DNA of 64,000 nt. Origin: Mesaphorura yosii (taxonomy: Eukaryota; Arthropoda; Collembola; Poduromorpha; Tullbergiidae). The position numbers and the translations under genes were made by a program. Positions 49,201 to 60,600 of this stretch are shown one piece after another; the first letter of the stretch is position 1, and every line of letters starts with the position of its first letter. A model generated the notes under the pieces. The model ran no database searches, had not been told where the DNA came from, and was given only the letters and a program-made list of their open reading frames with translations. The stretch is from NCBI GenBank assembly GCA_009869945.1, contig WIXG01000168.1, positions 1-64,000 on the forward strand, given 5' to 3'.

Positions 49201-51279
49201 TCTAGTGACTGGCCGTAATCGTCAATGATGGAGACTCCGTTGTGCATGATTCCGTTCCCTTCATTCAGAGACAGGAAATATGCAGAAGTTACTGTCAGTT
49301 GCCTCTGGGAGCTTGCATATGACTTTTAATGCCTGGCATACCAGTCAAAATCCAGGTACCAGTCCGAACGTTTGTCATTGTGCATGGATACTCCAATTGT
49401 CCAGGGGCATGAGTTGTCACTCCAATCTCAATTGATCTAAAATCCGTACACGAATTAAGCTGGAACAATTTGTTGGAAACAATTCTCTAGGAACAATTTA
49501 CTGGGCACAATTTACTGGAAGCAATTGTCTCGAATATTTTGTTCCTTATTGTAGATTTTCTATGGACTGATTGAAAATTCTTACCCTGCCCACTTTTTCA
49601 CTAGTTTATTCAGCACAACAGTGAACAACTCATTTGATTTCAGCGTTCTGTTGGTCAGAACCACGCCGTGGTTAAAGTCGTCACGTGCATTTGGCCTGTG
49701 AGCTGTGCGTCCACCACTTATGACGGCAGCATGAAACCCACAATTCGGGTGGAATATCAAGCTGTCACTTGCTTCAATTCCACTGGTGGAGAGGAAGTCA
49801 TGACCTCGGACGCTCAGCCGCAGGTTGTGTTCTTCGTGTTCGTTCCGGTCAACGATTGTCACTTTCGCTGCCATCCCATACAAGTTGATGCAACCCCACA
49901 CGGGCGGAGAGAGCCCAGTCGTGGCGACTCCCTGGTCGCTTCCATTGACGAAGTAGTGGACCTCTCCGTTGGCCTTCATCATCACTCCGATTCGGTCTCC
50001 CTCCTGAAGCTGGTCCAGATTGAAGTGGCTGTACGGGGCGCTGGTAGCTCGACCGTTGTGCAGCACGCCGTTACCTGGGTTTCATTTTGTCGTTTAAGGA
50101 AGTGGGATGTAACAAGGTTTCTGAGCTTTGGCAAAAGCCGAGTTACCTGACATGATGACAGTGTTCTTCACAACAGTTAGTGTGGCTGGCAAATCAAACG
50201 TTTCCGGTTTATGACCCGTTAAACTATAAAAAGAAGCAAAAATCAACAACTTTTGCACGCTAGAATAATGCATGCTCTACATACCCGAACTCCAGGCTCC
50301 CACTCCATTTGGCAATGATCAAATCCAGCCGGACTTGGAACAGTTCATTCATTTTCAGAAACCTGTGCGTCAGCACAACAGCGTTGTTAAACTCCTCCAT
50401 CGGCCGGATTCTTTCTGCAGCTCGATTATGATTGGTCAATTTTACGAGTGGTCCACATTTCTCATGGAATCGCAACTTGTCATGCTCGCTGATATTGTTG
50501 TCCGTATGCGGTGACGAATCCGCGTACAAGCTCTGGCTCAGACTAGCAACAACGCTTTCGTTTTCGTCTGCCGCAGCTGCGGCCTCTGCTGCTGTGAAAA
50601 TGTCACTTGTTGACGAGGAACTCAATTCAACCGTATTCGTGCATTGGTCCGCCACTTGCACGTCCACAATTTCAACTTGTGAACACTTCCCGTACAAGCT
50701 CACGATACAAAACACATCGTTCGGAATGTACTGGACAGCAATTCCTTGTGGTGTTCCATTCACGAAGTAAATCAAGCTGCCCTGTGATGTTCGCATCAGT
50801 CCAACCGTGTCTCCTTCGTTTAATTTCTCCAAATCGTAGCCGTAATTCTCCAGTAGAATTTCGCCGTTCTCAAGAATCATGTGACTTGACATTAACCAAG
50901 TACCATTCTTCAGTTCGGTCGCGATTTGAGGCAGAAGCGGTGCTGGTGATGCCTCAGAATTGTTACTTGTGTTCTCAGCACTGAAGGAATTTGGATTCAA
51001 TGTCGTCACACCTGTTTGAAATGCAAAGACAATCTCATGCAAATTATTCACCACGGCAAGCCTTGCTTGGATGCCTTGTGACTTACCAATTTCCAACCCA
51101 CCATTCCACACGCTGATCTTTTTCTGTATTTGAAGTTGGAAGATGACGTTCGTCTCAAGTGTCCGGTCCGTGAACACAATTGCATTGTTGAAGTCAGTCT
51201 TTGGCGAAGTTCGTTCAGCAGATCTCAAGTCAGGCGATAATTTTATGTTTGACCCACATACAAGGTGGAATCTGAACAT
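46297..51279 (-). CDS. NEURL4: Neuralized-like protein 4 (six NHR domains)
   Basis: Eight exons (5' to 3'): 51279-51087, 51011-50285, 50223-50147, 50074-49585, 49436-49342, 49258-48737, 48661-48092, 48023-46297; about 1,466 aa (human 1,562). Six Neuralized homology repeats begin at [66 protein letters not shown] and [14 protein letters not shown]. Each has the internal pattern FNxxxVxTxRxLxxNELFxV...W.G.LE(F/I)G and FxVNGxDQG. The C-terminal region has the NEURL4-specific Cys cluster ([13 protein letters not shown]) and WHVAYHG. Unlike Neuralized itself, no RING is present. NEURL4 binds HERC2 and CP110 and acts at centrioles and in Notch-pathway ubiquitin control. Translation may start slightly upstream of the chosen ATG, which sits directly at NHR1. 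Intron 51012-51086 (75 nt) is in-frame and stop-free. Confidence 0.93.
49461..49529 (+). repeat. Degenerate 14-nt tandem repeat in a NEURL4 intron
   Basis: About five imperfect units of the form TGGAACAATTTAC within the 148-nt intron 49437-49584, roughly twice the usual intron length in this gene, suggesting recent local expansion. Confidence 0.65.
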
Positions 51280-52377
51280 TATGCCCGACAGGAATTTGTG
51301 GAAATTGGGGTCCTAGCGAGATAATTACAATTACGGCATTGTTGACTATTGTTGACGCGGTTTTAGCTTGTTTGTTGAATCAATAACATTGAGAAGTCAA
51401 TCACCGAATCCAAAATGTATGCATTCCCTCTAAATACGAACTGCTTCTCAGGTGTTTCGCGAGAACCAACCGCGAAGCGTCCACAGCTGTGAGTGTGAGA
51501 CCTGGGATGAAAGTAGATTCAATTTCCACTTCGTTTTCATCAGATATCACGTACTCAACTTTCGTTAAAGGTTTTCGGTTTATTTGATCTGAGAGCGCGA
51601 GTGCTGGTGTCTTTCCAGGTCGAACAAGAAGTGGGTCACCGCTGTCAAATCAAGTTCAACTTGTTTTCGGGTGAGCTCGGTTTTGTACTAATTTGGTCAA
51701 TTTCATGCATTTTAATGGACGGTTGCGTTGTCAGAAGTACATAAGCCCGGTCAGCGAGAAAGATTTATAATTAGCTGGTGACTGATTTTATTTGAAATAC
51801 GAGAGATCTGCAACAATCGACACGTTTAAAGTAGTAATCTTTGGTTTGGTAATTGTTCGTTCCTCGCAATAGGCGTATGCGTCTTCATTTAATGAGGGCA
51901 AGGGCAAGTCCTACTTTAGTAATTCGCCCGATCGGACTTTGCACTCGTATGCGTTGAGATGCGAATGCGAATTCATGCGGTAAACAGACACGAGAGCACA
52001 AAATGCAGACGTGACGTATGATGTTGATCACCTAAATGTTACATCACTTCACGTTTTTCACGTGCTGTCTGAGACTCTTGTCATGAGACACAAAACTAGA
52101 CATGTTTTCGTAAATTGTTGTATTAGGTCAGGAATGACTGGAGATGTTTTTGTAAACACACACTTGTGACTACCATGATATTTTACTCAAAATCCAAATC
52201 TTGTATATAAAAGGAGGCTAATACGAAACGTTTCTCATTCATTTTACGGCGTTGACTACTTCCAACACTTTTGAGACAAATTGCTTGAAGTGAAAGGTTT
52301 CGTTTTCTTGACTTTCATCCACTCCTGAGCAAACTCGTTAATCCGTTTCTATTTTACCGTAGATCGTGGCGTCAAAC
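51280..52377. other. Divergent intergenic region NEURL4 / HIGD1A
   Basis: 1.1 kb. The right end carries the HIGD1A core promoter and 5' UTR. The left part should contain the NEURL4 5' UTR. No other gene seen. Confidence 0.45.
52204..52240 (+). promoter_or_regulatory. TATA box plus initiator, HIGD1A
   Basis: TATATAAA at 52204-52211 and TCATTC at 52235-52240. The initiator A lies about 33 nt from the first T of the TATA box, and the hexamer fits the arthropod initiator TCAKTY. This predicts transcription from about 52237 and a ~140-nt 5' UTR. Confidence 0.55.
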
Positions 52378-52827
52378 ATGTCTGCGAACCCAGGCCCTCC
52401 AGAAGTATTCAACCCTGCAGAATTTGAAGATCCTAATCTCCACAAGAGCAAGTTCCTGCGTAAGGCGAGGGAGGAACCTTTCGTCCCAATTGGTAAGACA
52501 GCGTTCAAGCGGTATTCAACTACCGCTGGAGCGTGTAATGGATTTAACAGCAAACTAATTACCACCTCAGGAATATGCCTCGGACTTGGCGTGCTGGGGT
52601 ATCAAGCCTACAAATTCAAGAATCGTGGCAAAACACCAGTTTCAGTGTACCTCATCCACACGCGTGTGTTTGCGCAGGTACAAATTACAAATGACTGAAT
52701 TACCGTTAGGGCACAAGTTATTCATTGGCTAATTTGATGTTCTTCTCGCAGGGAGCTGTGATAGGAGCATTGTCAATGGGAGTTCTGTATTCCATGTACA
52801 AGGAGTATATTGTGAAAGAAAAGTAGA
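52378..52827 (+). CDS. HIGD1A: HIG1 domain family member 1A-like
   Basis: Three exons: 52378-52492, 52571-52677, 52753-52827; 98 aa. The spliced protein has SKFLRKAREEPFVPIG|ICLGLGVLGYQAYKF, then KNRGKTPVSVYLIHTRVFAQ|GAVIGALSMGVLYSMYKEY. These are two membrane helices joined by a basic matrix loop with the HIG1 motif, closest to HIGD1A rather than HIGD2A. The family are inner mitochondrial membrane factors for respiratory complex III/IV assembly and hypoxia response. Intron 1 (52493-52570, 78 nt) is in-frame and has no stop, so an unspliced model would wrongly contain 26 extra residues between PFVPIG and the first helix. Splicing exactly restores the family sequence. Confidence 0.92.
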
Positions 52828-55390
52828 AAGAATCTTAGTAGCTACAATTTCGATGGGGATCATCTGTTGATCACATGCGCCACGTACTGTAATTTCCTGA
52901 GGTGATTAATGTCGAGATGAAATGTTCAAATAGTTCAATACTTTACGCAATTTAGTCCAAGTGTTTTTGTAATTTATTAGGCAATGAGCTCCTTGATAAA
53001 CGTGCTGCAAGGGATCTCATTCTCACGTAATTTTAATCTCATGGAATATTTTCGGCAGATTCTAATGCTACACTTAGGTCTTCTGGAGTGTTAAAATTAC
53101 CGACGGGACTGCGCTGAAGCCCAGTATCGTATGATGTTAAGTCTTGCCTAAATTGAGGATGTGAATAATATTGTGTAGATGATAAAGAATGGTAAATAAA
53201 CAAGATTCATTTCTGATAGTAAAAGGTTAATTTCTACTTTGCGGATAATTTGGGCTTCAATTTTTAGCGAATTGGGCCGTACCGATTGGGCTAGAAATTT
53301 TGCAAGTTCCAAGTTTTTACTAACTAAATCCCTGAACGACAAAATTGTGCCCCTTTAAGAAGGTTTTGGGTTTCTGAAAAAAAGTATGCTCTCATTTAAA
53401 GCACATGGGGAGCGATTTCGAAGAATAATTTAGCCAACTTCGGCCGGCGAAACCCGTGAGACTCAGTACTCAAATTATAGCTTAGTTAACGCTCTTTCGA
53501 ATGAAGCTAGGGCCATATTGTGCCCCTGCGAAAATCATGAATTTTTTTAGTCTAAAGGGAACGTGTCGGAAATCCTATACAAATCATATGGGGGTACTTG
53601 GATCCTCCAGCAGGTTGTTAAGCAAGGGGGGGGGGGGTAGCAAATCGCCTAACTGATTTACACGAGGCCCAGCTAGTTTACGTTAATTTAGTTAATTGAG
53701 GCCCAAATTGTCCTCAAAGTAGGAAGCATCCTTTAAGATCTATTTCGTTTCTCTGTATAAGATAAAGATTGTCAAATTTCAAAAGTTCATTGTATGAGTC
53801 ATAAATTGACGCGTTGTATATACATTTGCACATTGCATACTACTATTTTGTGTGCATCAGCACAAATATTCATGTTCGACTAGTATACATTTCTTTTAGC
53901 GAAAATATAACTAAAACGTTCAAAAACGTGCAGAAACAACGAAAGAGACAGCCGAGACGTTGAGATTGGTTAGGTTAGTTCGTTTCACACAATAAAGGCT
54001 ATCAAGTAGCATAACCTTTGAGTTTACACAGAAGGAATAAAACAGAGACAAAGCTTGAGAGACAATCATGACTAAAGAGAGTTACCCAAATAAGTCATAT
54101 TTTTTTTAAAAAAAGTTCCAGCTGAGCTTTTCAAAAACAAGCTTGGCAAAAAATATCGAACTGGTTTATCTAAACGACACGGCGACTAATGTCTTGGAAC
54201 TACGACAGAAATTGCAGTAACTCAGTTCAGTAAAATAAATATCACATTTCACAACTTGAAAAGAAACAAGTCTGAAATAATTTTCTGCTCTGCTTTCAAC
54301 TTTCAATGGTCTGTGCATCAAAAATAAGTCATTGTAGATCAAATTAACTGCTTGAATTCAAATGAACAGACTTGCATCACTGAATTGAGTTTAACGTCCG
54401 TGAAAGAAGTCAGTAATACTGAAGACAGGTCTTTGGTGAAGTTGGTCAAGATTAAATGAAACCTCTCTGGTTTCATATTTCATATCTAGTCTAGATTTGA
54501 ATTTATTTTGCTGCATAGAAGAATTTCCACTGCCGCCGTCGTAAAGTCCATAAGGTTTAGCCTTAGGTTTTGTCGATGCTTAAATTATCGAATGAGTTTC
54601 AAAATAGCTTGTTGTCAGTTGCATGGTTTCAAGTTTCAAGCTAGCCCGAATAGGTATAAATTGTAAAATTTTAAGGCAATCACATGAGAAAAGAATAAAC
54701 GACAGAGAGACGAATGTAACATCAACAATTCTCATTTCTTTACACGAGCTGCAGTTCACGGAAGAGTCTTCTGCAAAACAAAGCCGTGTCAAGAGGCGGC
54801 GTGTCGCCCAGGTCCATGGCTTCAAATTCGTCACTGTTTCGAAGTCGGCTGTAGCTGTTACGGTAATCTCGGTCGAAGGCGAAGCCGTCTGCAAGAATTC
54901 AAATGTATGTCATATTCAAGTAAAATCGCAATTAATGTATCAATGAAATAAGAGCAAAAAAATTTAACCAAAGCGCAATTCCGTCGCGTAAGGGAAGTAT
55001 GAAATGGTCGTAAAATTAATGGCTTTTTTGAGGCCGATTCGGCACTTTTTACGATAACTCTCTTTTGTGTTTTACCAACCCAATCGCGCATAGTGCAAGG
55101 CCGAAGACTGTAAATCGAGGTACCCAAATACTAGAACAAAGCAGGCATTAATTTTCACTAAACTCTTCACGTCGCTCGTTGCTGGCTCCTTCGCCTTGCA
55201 TTTGCTTCTAGCATATTCTCAGAAACTTAAATCGACTTGTGTGCAGTAAATCAACTATGACTCAATTCTTCAGCAGCCATTTTGCTTTCATCCTCCCAAC
55301 GAGAAGCACAGTTTCGAATTCTCAACCCTGAGATTCATTTCTTCTGATAACCTTTCACTCGTTTCATTTCATTTACTTATTTTACACATT
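52828..55390. other. 2.6-kb gene-poor island with repeat-like sequence
   Basis: No convincing gene. Contains a G12 run (53626-53637), the direct repeat ATTGTGCCCCT at 53344-53354 and 53517-53527, and an A/T palindromic run near 54100. AATAAA at 53195-53200 could end the HIGD1A transcript. Minus-strand frames between 54580 and 55130 have a plausible acceptor but no recognisable protein and are not called. Confidence 0.45.
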
Positions 55391-57315
55391 ATGCCTTCGT
55401 GTAAAGTTTGCGGCGAAGAACCGGCCTTTCCGTGTCCCAGGTGCCACAAAGTCTGGTACTGTGACGGAGTACATCAAAGAGTTGACCTCACAAAGCATCA
55501 GGATATTTGTTTTCCGGGCTTCCCAGTCCAGATTGGTGAACGAAGAGACCATTTGGCCATTCGAGATATTCAAGCTGGAGAAAGACTGTTTGTTGAGAAG
55601 ACGTTTCTTATTGGGCCCGGCCGTGAAGAAATGTTCATTGACCCGGAGTACGCATTCATTTACATCTGTATTGGTTGCTATCAAAAACTGGATCAAAGTA
55701 CGCTTGGAAAGTGCTCAACGTGTGGAATGCCAATGTGCAAGGTGAAGGAGGTAGACGGAAAACGAAAGGAGCCATTAAAGAAATGTGAAGATGTAAGTAC
55801 AAGAAAGCTTCGTTAGTAATTAAGAATAAGGCGCTTCTCTCATGGTGCAACTTCTGCACAGGAACGCTTCCACCAAAGATACGAATGTAAACTGATGTCG
55901 GATTTGAAAATTAATCTATTTGAGAAAATAACAAGTTCCATGGTCTATCAGTACATCACCATCATTCGCTTGATGATGTTCAAGAAAGCTCGGACAGATT
56001 TCTGGCCATTCTTTGAAAATCAGTACAATTGGGTTCCCGCCGGGCTGCCTGAGGACAAGTTGAAGAGGGCCAAAAGGACTGCGGCGAATATCAGGAAGCT
56101 TTTCAAGGGCAATGAAGAGAAATGTGGACTTCCACTTGACAAAATTTCGGAGTTCATCGAATTTATATTTCGTTTCGGTTACAGTTCAGAAGGATCAAAA
56201 ATGTAAGCCACTTTCATCGATATCACAACGGACTTGAGATCGAAATCGCAGGATTGTCTTGCACCTTTGCAGGCTCTGCACTGCCTTGTACACTCGGGCC
56301 TTCTTGTTCACGCACTCGTGCGCTCCCAACACAGGCGCATTTCATCGGTGCACCAGTCTCGACGCCGGTGTGGCTTTGGAAAGCATTGCCTTGCAGGATA
56401 TTCGTCAAAATACTTTGCTGACCCAGGCAGCAAATTTTAAACTCGTCATGCTGGGAACCGACATAAGGCAGCACTGTCTACAGACAAATTTCACCTTCAA
56501 GTGCGCCTGTGATAGATGCAAGGACCCTACAGAATTTGGGAGCTACTGGTCTGCGGAAAAATGCTTAAGGGTCAGTTGTCGAGGCAATTTGCTGCCTAAG
56601 TGGGAACCTGACCTGACAATCGAAGGAATGTCGTGGAATTGTACAAATTGTCATTGCGATGCAAAGAAGTTCCTTGCGATAGGGACTGTCTCTGAATCAG
56701 AAATTCAGCAGACGTCAACATCCCCGGGCATGGGTGAAATTTCTGGACTGGAGCAAACAATAAAATGCATGGAGGACCAACTGCACGAAGGGCACCATCG
56801 CGTATTCAAAGGGCGAAGCGTTCTGATCTCCGAATGCTGTTTCGTGTTGAGCAAGCTTGAAGAGTCGAAGAAACCTGAGCTTGCAACAAAAATCATTGCT
56901 CTCTGCGGCCTTCAATTTGGCATTCTGAATCATATCTTGCCTGGTCTGAGTCCTGAAAGAGGTTTGTTAACTCGCTTAATCTAAATCTAAACTAACTAAC
57001 ACTGATCTGAAGTTGGCTGTTCGTCCAAACTCCTATCTATTTGTATTCGCAGGGAGGTTGCTGTTTTACTTCGTTCAAGCTCTACGCTGCTTCACGACGG
57101 AGGACTTCATTCCTTACCCACCGTCGTCACGAGGAGAGGGGATAATTGACATACAGGAAAGGGCGAAGAAGGAAGCGATACGCATCTTCGAGTGCTTTCC
57201 TGATGGGCTTGGATACGCACAAGAAAGATACAGCACACAAGAGATGATAAGAATTTTGAGTGAGCCAGACTACTTCTTGCCCAAATATCTTTTTGATGGC
57301 ACTTACGATAAATAG
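55391..57315 (+). CDS. SmydA-like MYND/SET-domain protein
   Basis: Four exons: 55391-55792, 55862-56202, 56273-56961, 57053-57315; about 564 aa. An N-terminal MYND zinc finger (~4-40: CKVC, CPRC, WYC, KHQDIC) is followed immediately by the first part of a split SET domain (LAIRDIQAGERLFVEKTFLIGP). Next come a helical insert and the second SET part (LFTHSCAPNT), a post-SET Cys cluster (FKCACDRC...CRGN...CTNC) and a helical C-terminus. MYND before the SET core matches the arthropod SmydA group. The usual NHSCxPN is THSCAPN here, and the following GEEIxxxY segment reads DIRQNTLLTQA, so methyltransferase activity is doubtful; several SmydA proteins are thought to act without it. The substrate is unknown. 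Convergent with DENND4. Confidence 0.88.
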
Positions 57316-57622
57316 CGCTATCCAGCAATTATTCTATCATTTGTTAATATGATTGACTTTCTTTGGAATGACAAAACGCAAAACTTACACATCTCAACGG
57401 CTTCCCTTGTTCCACTCAGTATATTCAGAAAGAACATGTCACGATATGTGGGATAATGACGACCTCTGTTCTGTTTGTGATAAAAGTGTAGAAGTTTGGG
57501 ACAAATCAGTGGCATCTCTCCTCTTGGCACACAGCGCAAAATGTCTGAGATCAATCTAAAGGAGAAAAGTCAGAACATTTAAAATTTAATTCTGATGCCC
57601 TAAAACAATTCGGGAATTCGTC
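57316..57622. other. Convergent 3' interval SmydA-like / DENND4
   Basis: 307 bases between two facing stop codons, presumably both 3' UTRs. No canonical AATAAA was recognised on either strand. Confidence 0.4.
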
Positions 57623-60600
57623 TTACTTCTCAACTTCGTTCTTTGAGGAAGGATGTGACTGTGAATCCACAGTGTCTGTGTCCTTTTCATCGGCATTTGG
57701 TTTGCTCTCTTTGGCCTGCATCTGCTGCTTTTGAATTTCCAGCCACTGGACATACAACGGAGTGCCAAACTGTTCGTAATATTTTGGGTTATCCCATTTG
57801 CACTTAATTTGGACGTTTCTGTAATCCGCCTGCGCCCACGAGGAGTGAACCACAAAGTCTCCCGACACATTCTCATTCTGTTCGTCCGTTTCTTTGGGTT
57901 TTGGTTTCGGCTTTGTTGATGTGGCATTTAATGATAGCCCCTTCATGTGACTCGTAAGATTGGAACGATTGAAAAACCAAACCTACACAAACAGAAATAA
58001 GAAATCATATTAGTTCCTAGTTAAAAGTATTCAGACATCGGTGATTATATTACCATATTCCAATAAATGATTGGATGCTCATCAACAAATTGAGGTTGCA
58101 CCAAACAAACGTCTCCTTCATGCTCCAATACATTTTCCAGCTCCTTTCGCAGAACCAGCGGACTCAAGTATGGAACAATGATAGGCTCGGCCTCAATGCC
58201 CTCAACAGTTTCGAAGAGTGGTTGCTCGGTTGCTGCTACGGGATTCTCAGTGCAATCTCCCTTGTCTTCACTGGTCGACGTAACTGTTAAGGACGGGTTA
58301 GCTGTAGCGTCAGTAGTCTTGGCGTCCATGTTTTGAATTGCACCAAGCGGATCCGCCGTGGGGCTGTCTGCATTCACGCAATTTGTGATATTCTCTAGCT
58401 CACTGGTGTTGAACAAAGCACTTTGATCTCCCTCTCGGAGCTGATCACTCTTTTCGCTGACTGGGTCCGACGTTGTGCTGTCTTTTCCAACACTCGCAGG
58501 GTTCAAACTAAGCTTCCGATTCTGATTTTGTACACTTAACGAGTTGGAAGTAGTTAATAGAGAAGGATTCAAAGACATTCTCCTTGAGAAATTCGAACTG
58601 CCTTGCAAATTGTCCAGACTGGGAGCTGACCCTAACGTGGTACTTCCAAAGCCGGAGGTAGGGACCGGTGCATGCCGGAAGTCTTTCACGTGAACTTCAA
58701 GGAAGGGCACTTCCCATTTCTTGCAATGTGGGCATCTAAAAGACAGGAAGCCGACATGAGTTTTTCCATATGTCCATAGTCGTAACCGACATCAGTTAAA
58801 GCAAAGGCACGTACTTCGTGTTGAGGTTGGAATCTTCTGCAGTCCATCCTGCCATAATTTCTTCATCAAAGAGTAAGGAAGAGCAATTGTGACATAGAGA
58901 ACAAGTTGTCATACTAATCTCAATTGCAACTGGATACTGGGGTTCTTTCTTATTCACCACTGGCCCAGCAAATCCTAACGTTTTGGCAATATGATCTAAT
59001 GACTGCGTCGAACTGGACAAAGGCGTTCCTGGAAATTGAAACATAACTGTTGAAGTTACAACGGTTGTATTTTTGCTTTGTTGAAATTCTCATGGCATGT
59101 TGAATGCTTTACCGTGATGACTATTCACATCGCCGCTTGCAAAACTGGCCCGAGTTGAATCTGTGACTGTGGTGGTCAGTAACTGGTCCAAGTAGGACTC
59201 TGACACACTTGCCCATTGATCGACAACTGGCTCGCTGCATTCAGAGCCTTCAGTCGTGTCAGACATCTCATCTGGTAGGCGACTGAAAAAACCAATGCCA
59301 TTAGGACCTTTTACTTTCATCACAACAAGCTTGCCAAAAGACCAAATCTCACCCGAAGGGTCCGTTGCGATTGGCAGGAGAATTGCTGTTAATCACTTCT
59401 TTAAATTCATCGAGTTTCTTCTTGGCCGTAACTGCCGCCTGGGACTTAAACTGATTGAATCCCTCCATGAGTGCTTCCGCCTTTTTGTTTCCAATCGTAG
59501 ACTCCAGAATATGCGAACCAGCTTTTCTTAATGCTCTTTGACTGAGTCTGGCTGGACTATAACGACTATTAAAGAAGACGACTTTAGTTCGTGCAGTCTA
59601 ACCAACCCAAGAAATAGCGCTAACGAACCTGAAAGACTTGAGGCTGGATCCTATTGCTGATAAGCCTGACGGAGGTGTGGCGCCTGTTCCATTTGTTCCG
59701 GTCGCAACAGTTAGTCTGTTCCCATCGCTGTTGGCATTACCCGGGCTGCCCAATGTGGATGCATAATTAGGTAAAGTGGTAGATCTATGGAACAGTTTGG
59801 AGGAAACAGGCCCTGTGCCACTCAGATCAAGCCCTCCATTGTGTTGTGGACCTGATGTCTCTGATAGATTGTTTAGCGAGGAGCCAATGCGGCCCTGAGA
59901 CTGAGATCGTTTCGGCGAATCTTTGATGCTCTCAAGCGATCTCTCCGCTGATAATGATTTTGGTAACGCGGTAGGTCCGTTGAGAGCCCCCAAAGGATCA
60001 TTCTGAGTCACAGGCGTTCGGAGAGGGCTGTTTGGATTTGGTGTGCTGCTCCCAGCAGTGCTAATGTTGGAGCAGTAGCTGTTTGTATTGTTTTCATTCT
60101 TCAGTGACATAATGGGAGATCTTGGCAGGATATCGCCTTGAAAGTTTGAAACAGCCTCTTCTTCGAGCGGTGTCATTTCTCGCGAGTTTGAATAACTTTT
60201 CTCTGTCTTGTTTTCCGTACCTTCGTAGAACCGATTCACCTTTTCTTCCAAACTCCCATTCGACTCCACGCTGGCGCCTCGTTTTTCCTCCTTCCTTTCT
60301 ACGGATTCGGTGTTCTTCTTTCCAGTCATTTCTTCCTTCAACTCCTTCAGCTTTGTCATTATTTGAGTATCATTGCCAAAACTAATCGATCTGAGAAGTC
60401 TCATTGTCTTGTCTGTCTCGTTGTCTCCACTTGCAGCTGTTTGAGATTCATTAAATTCTAGTTTGCGGTGACTCTTCCCTCGAGCCACCGGTTGAGGAAC
60501 TTCGGCCTCATCTTCCTCGTCGTCATACATATCATCGCATTCAGGCGCATAGTCTCCAGCGTACGAAGAGAACATTACACCAGCAGGATTATAATAACTC

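Noticed and set aside
49668-50150. 160-codon plus-strand frame opposite NEURL4
   Set aside because: Lies antisense to well-supported NHR-domain exons; it is a composition-driven shadow frame.
54580-55130. Possible two-exon minus-strand gene divergent from the SmydA-like gene
   Set aside because: An acceptor-like TTGCAG at about 54895 and a GTAAAA donor near 55075 can be paired, but the protein is not recognisable and the frame ends without a clear stop or exon structure.
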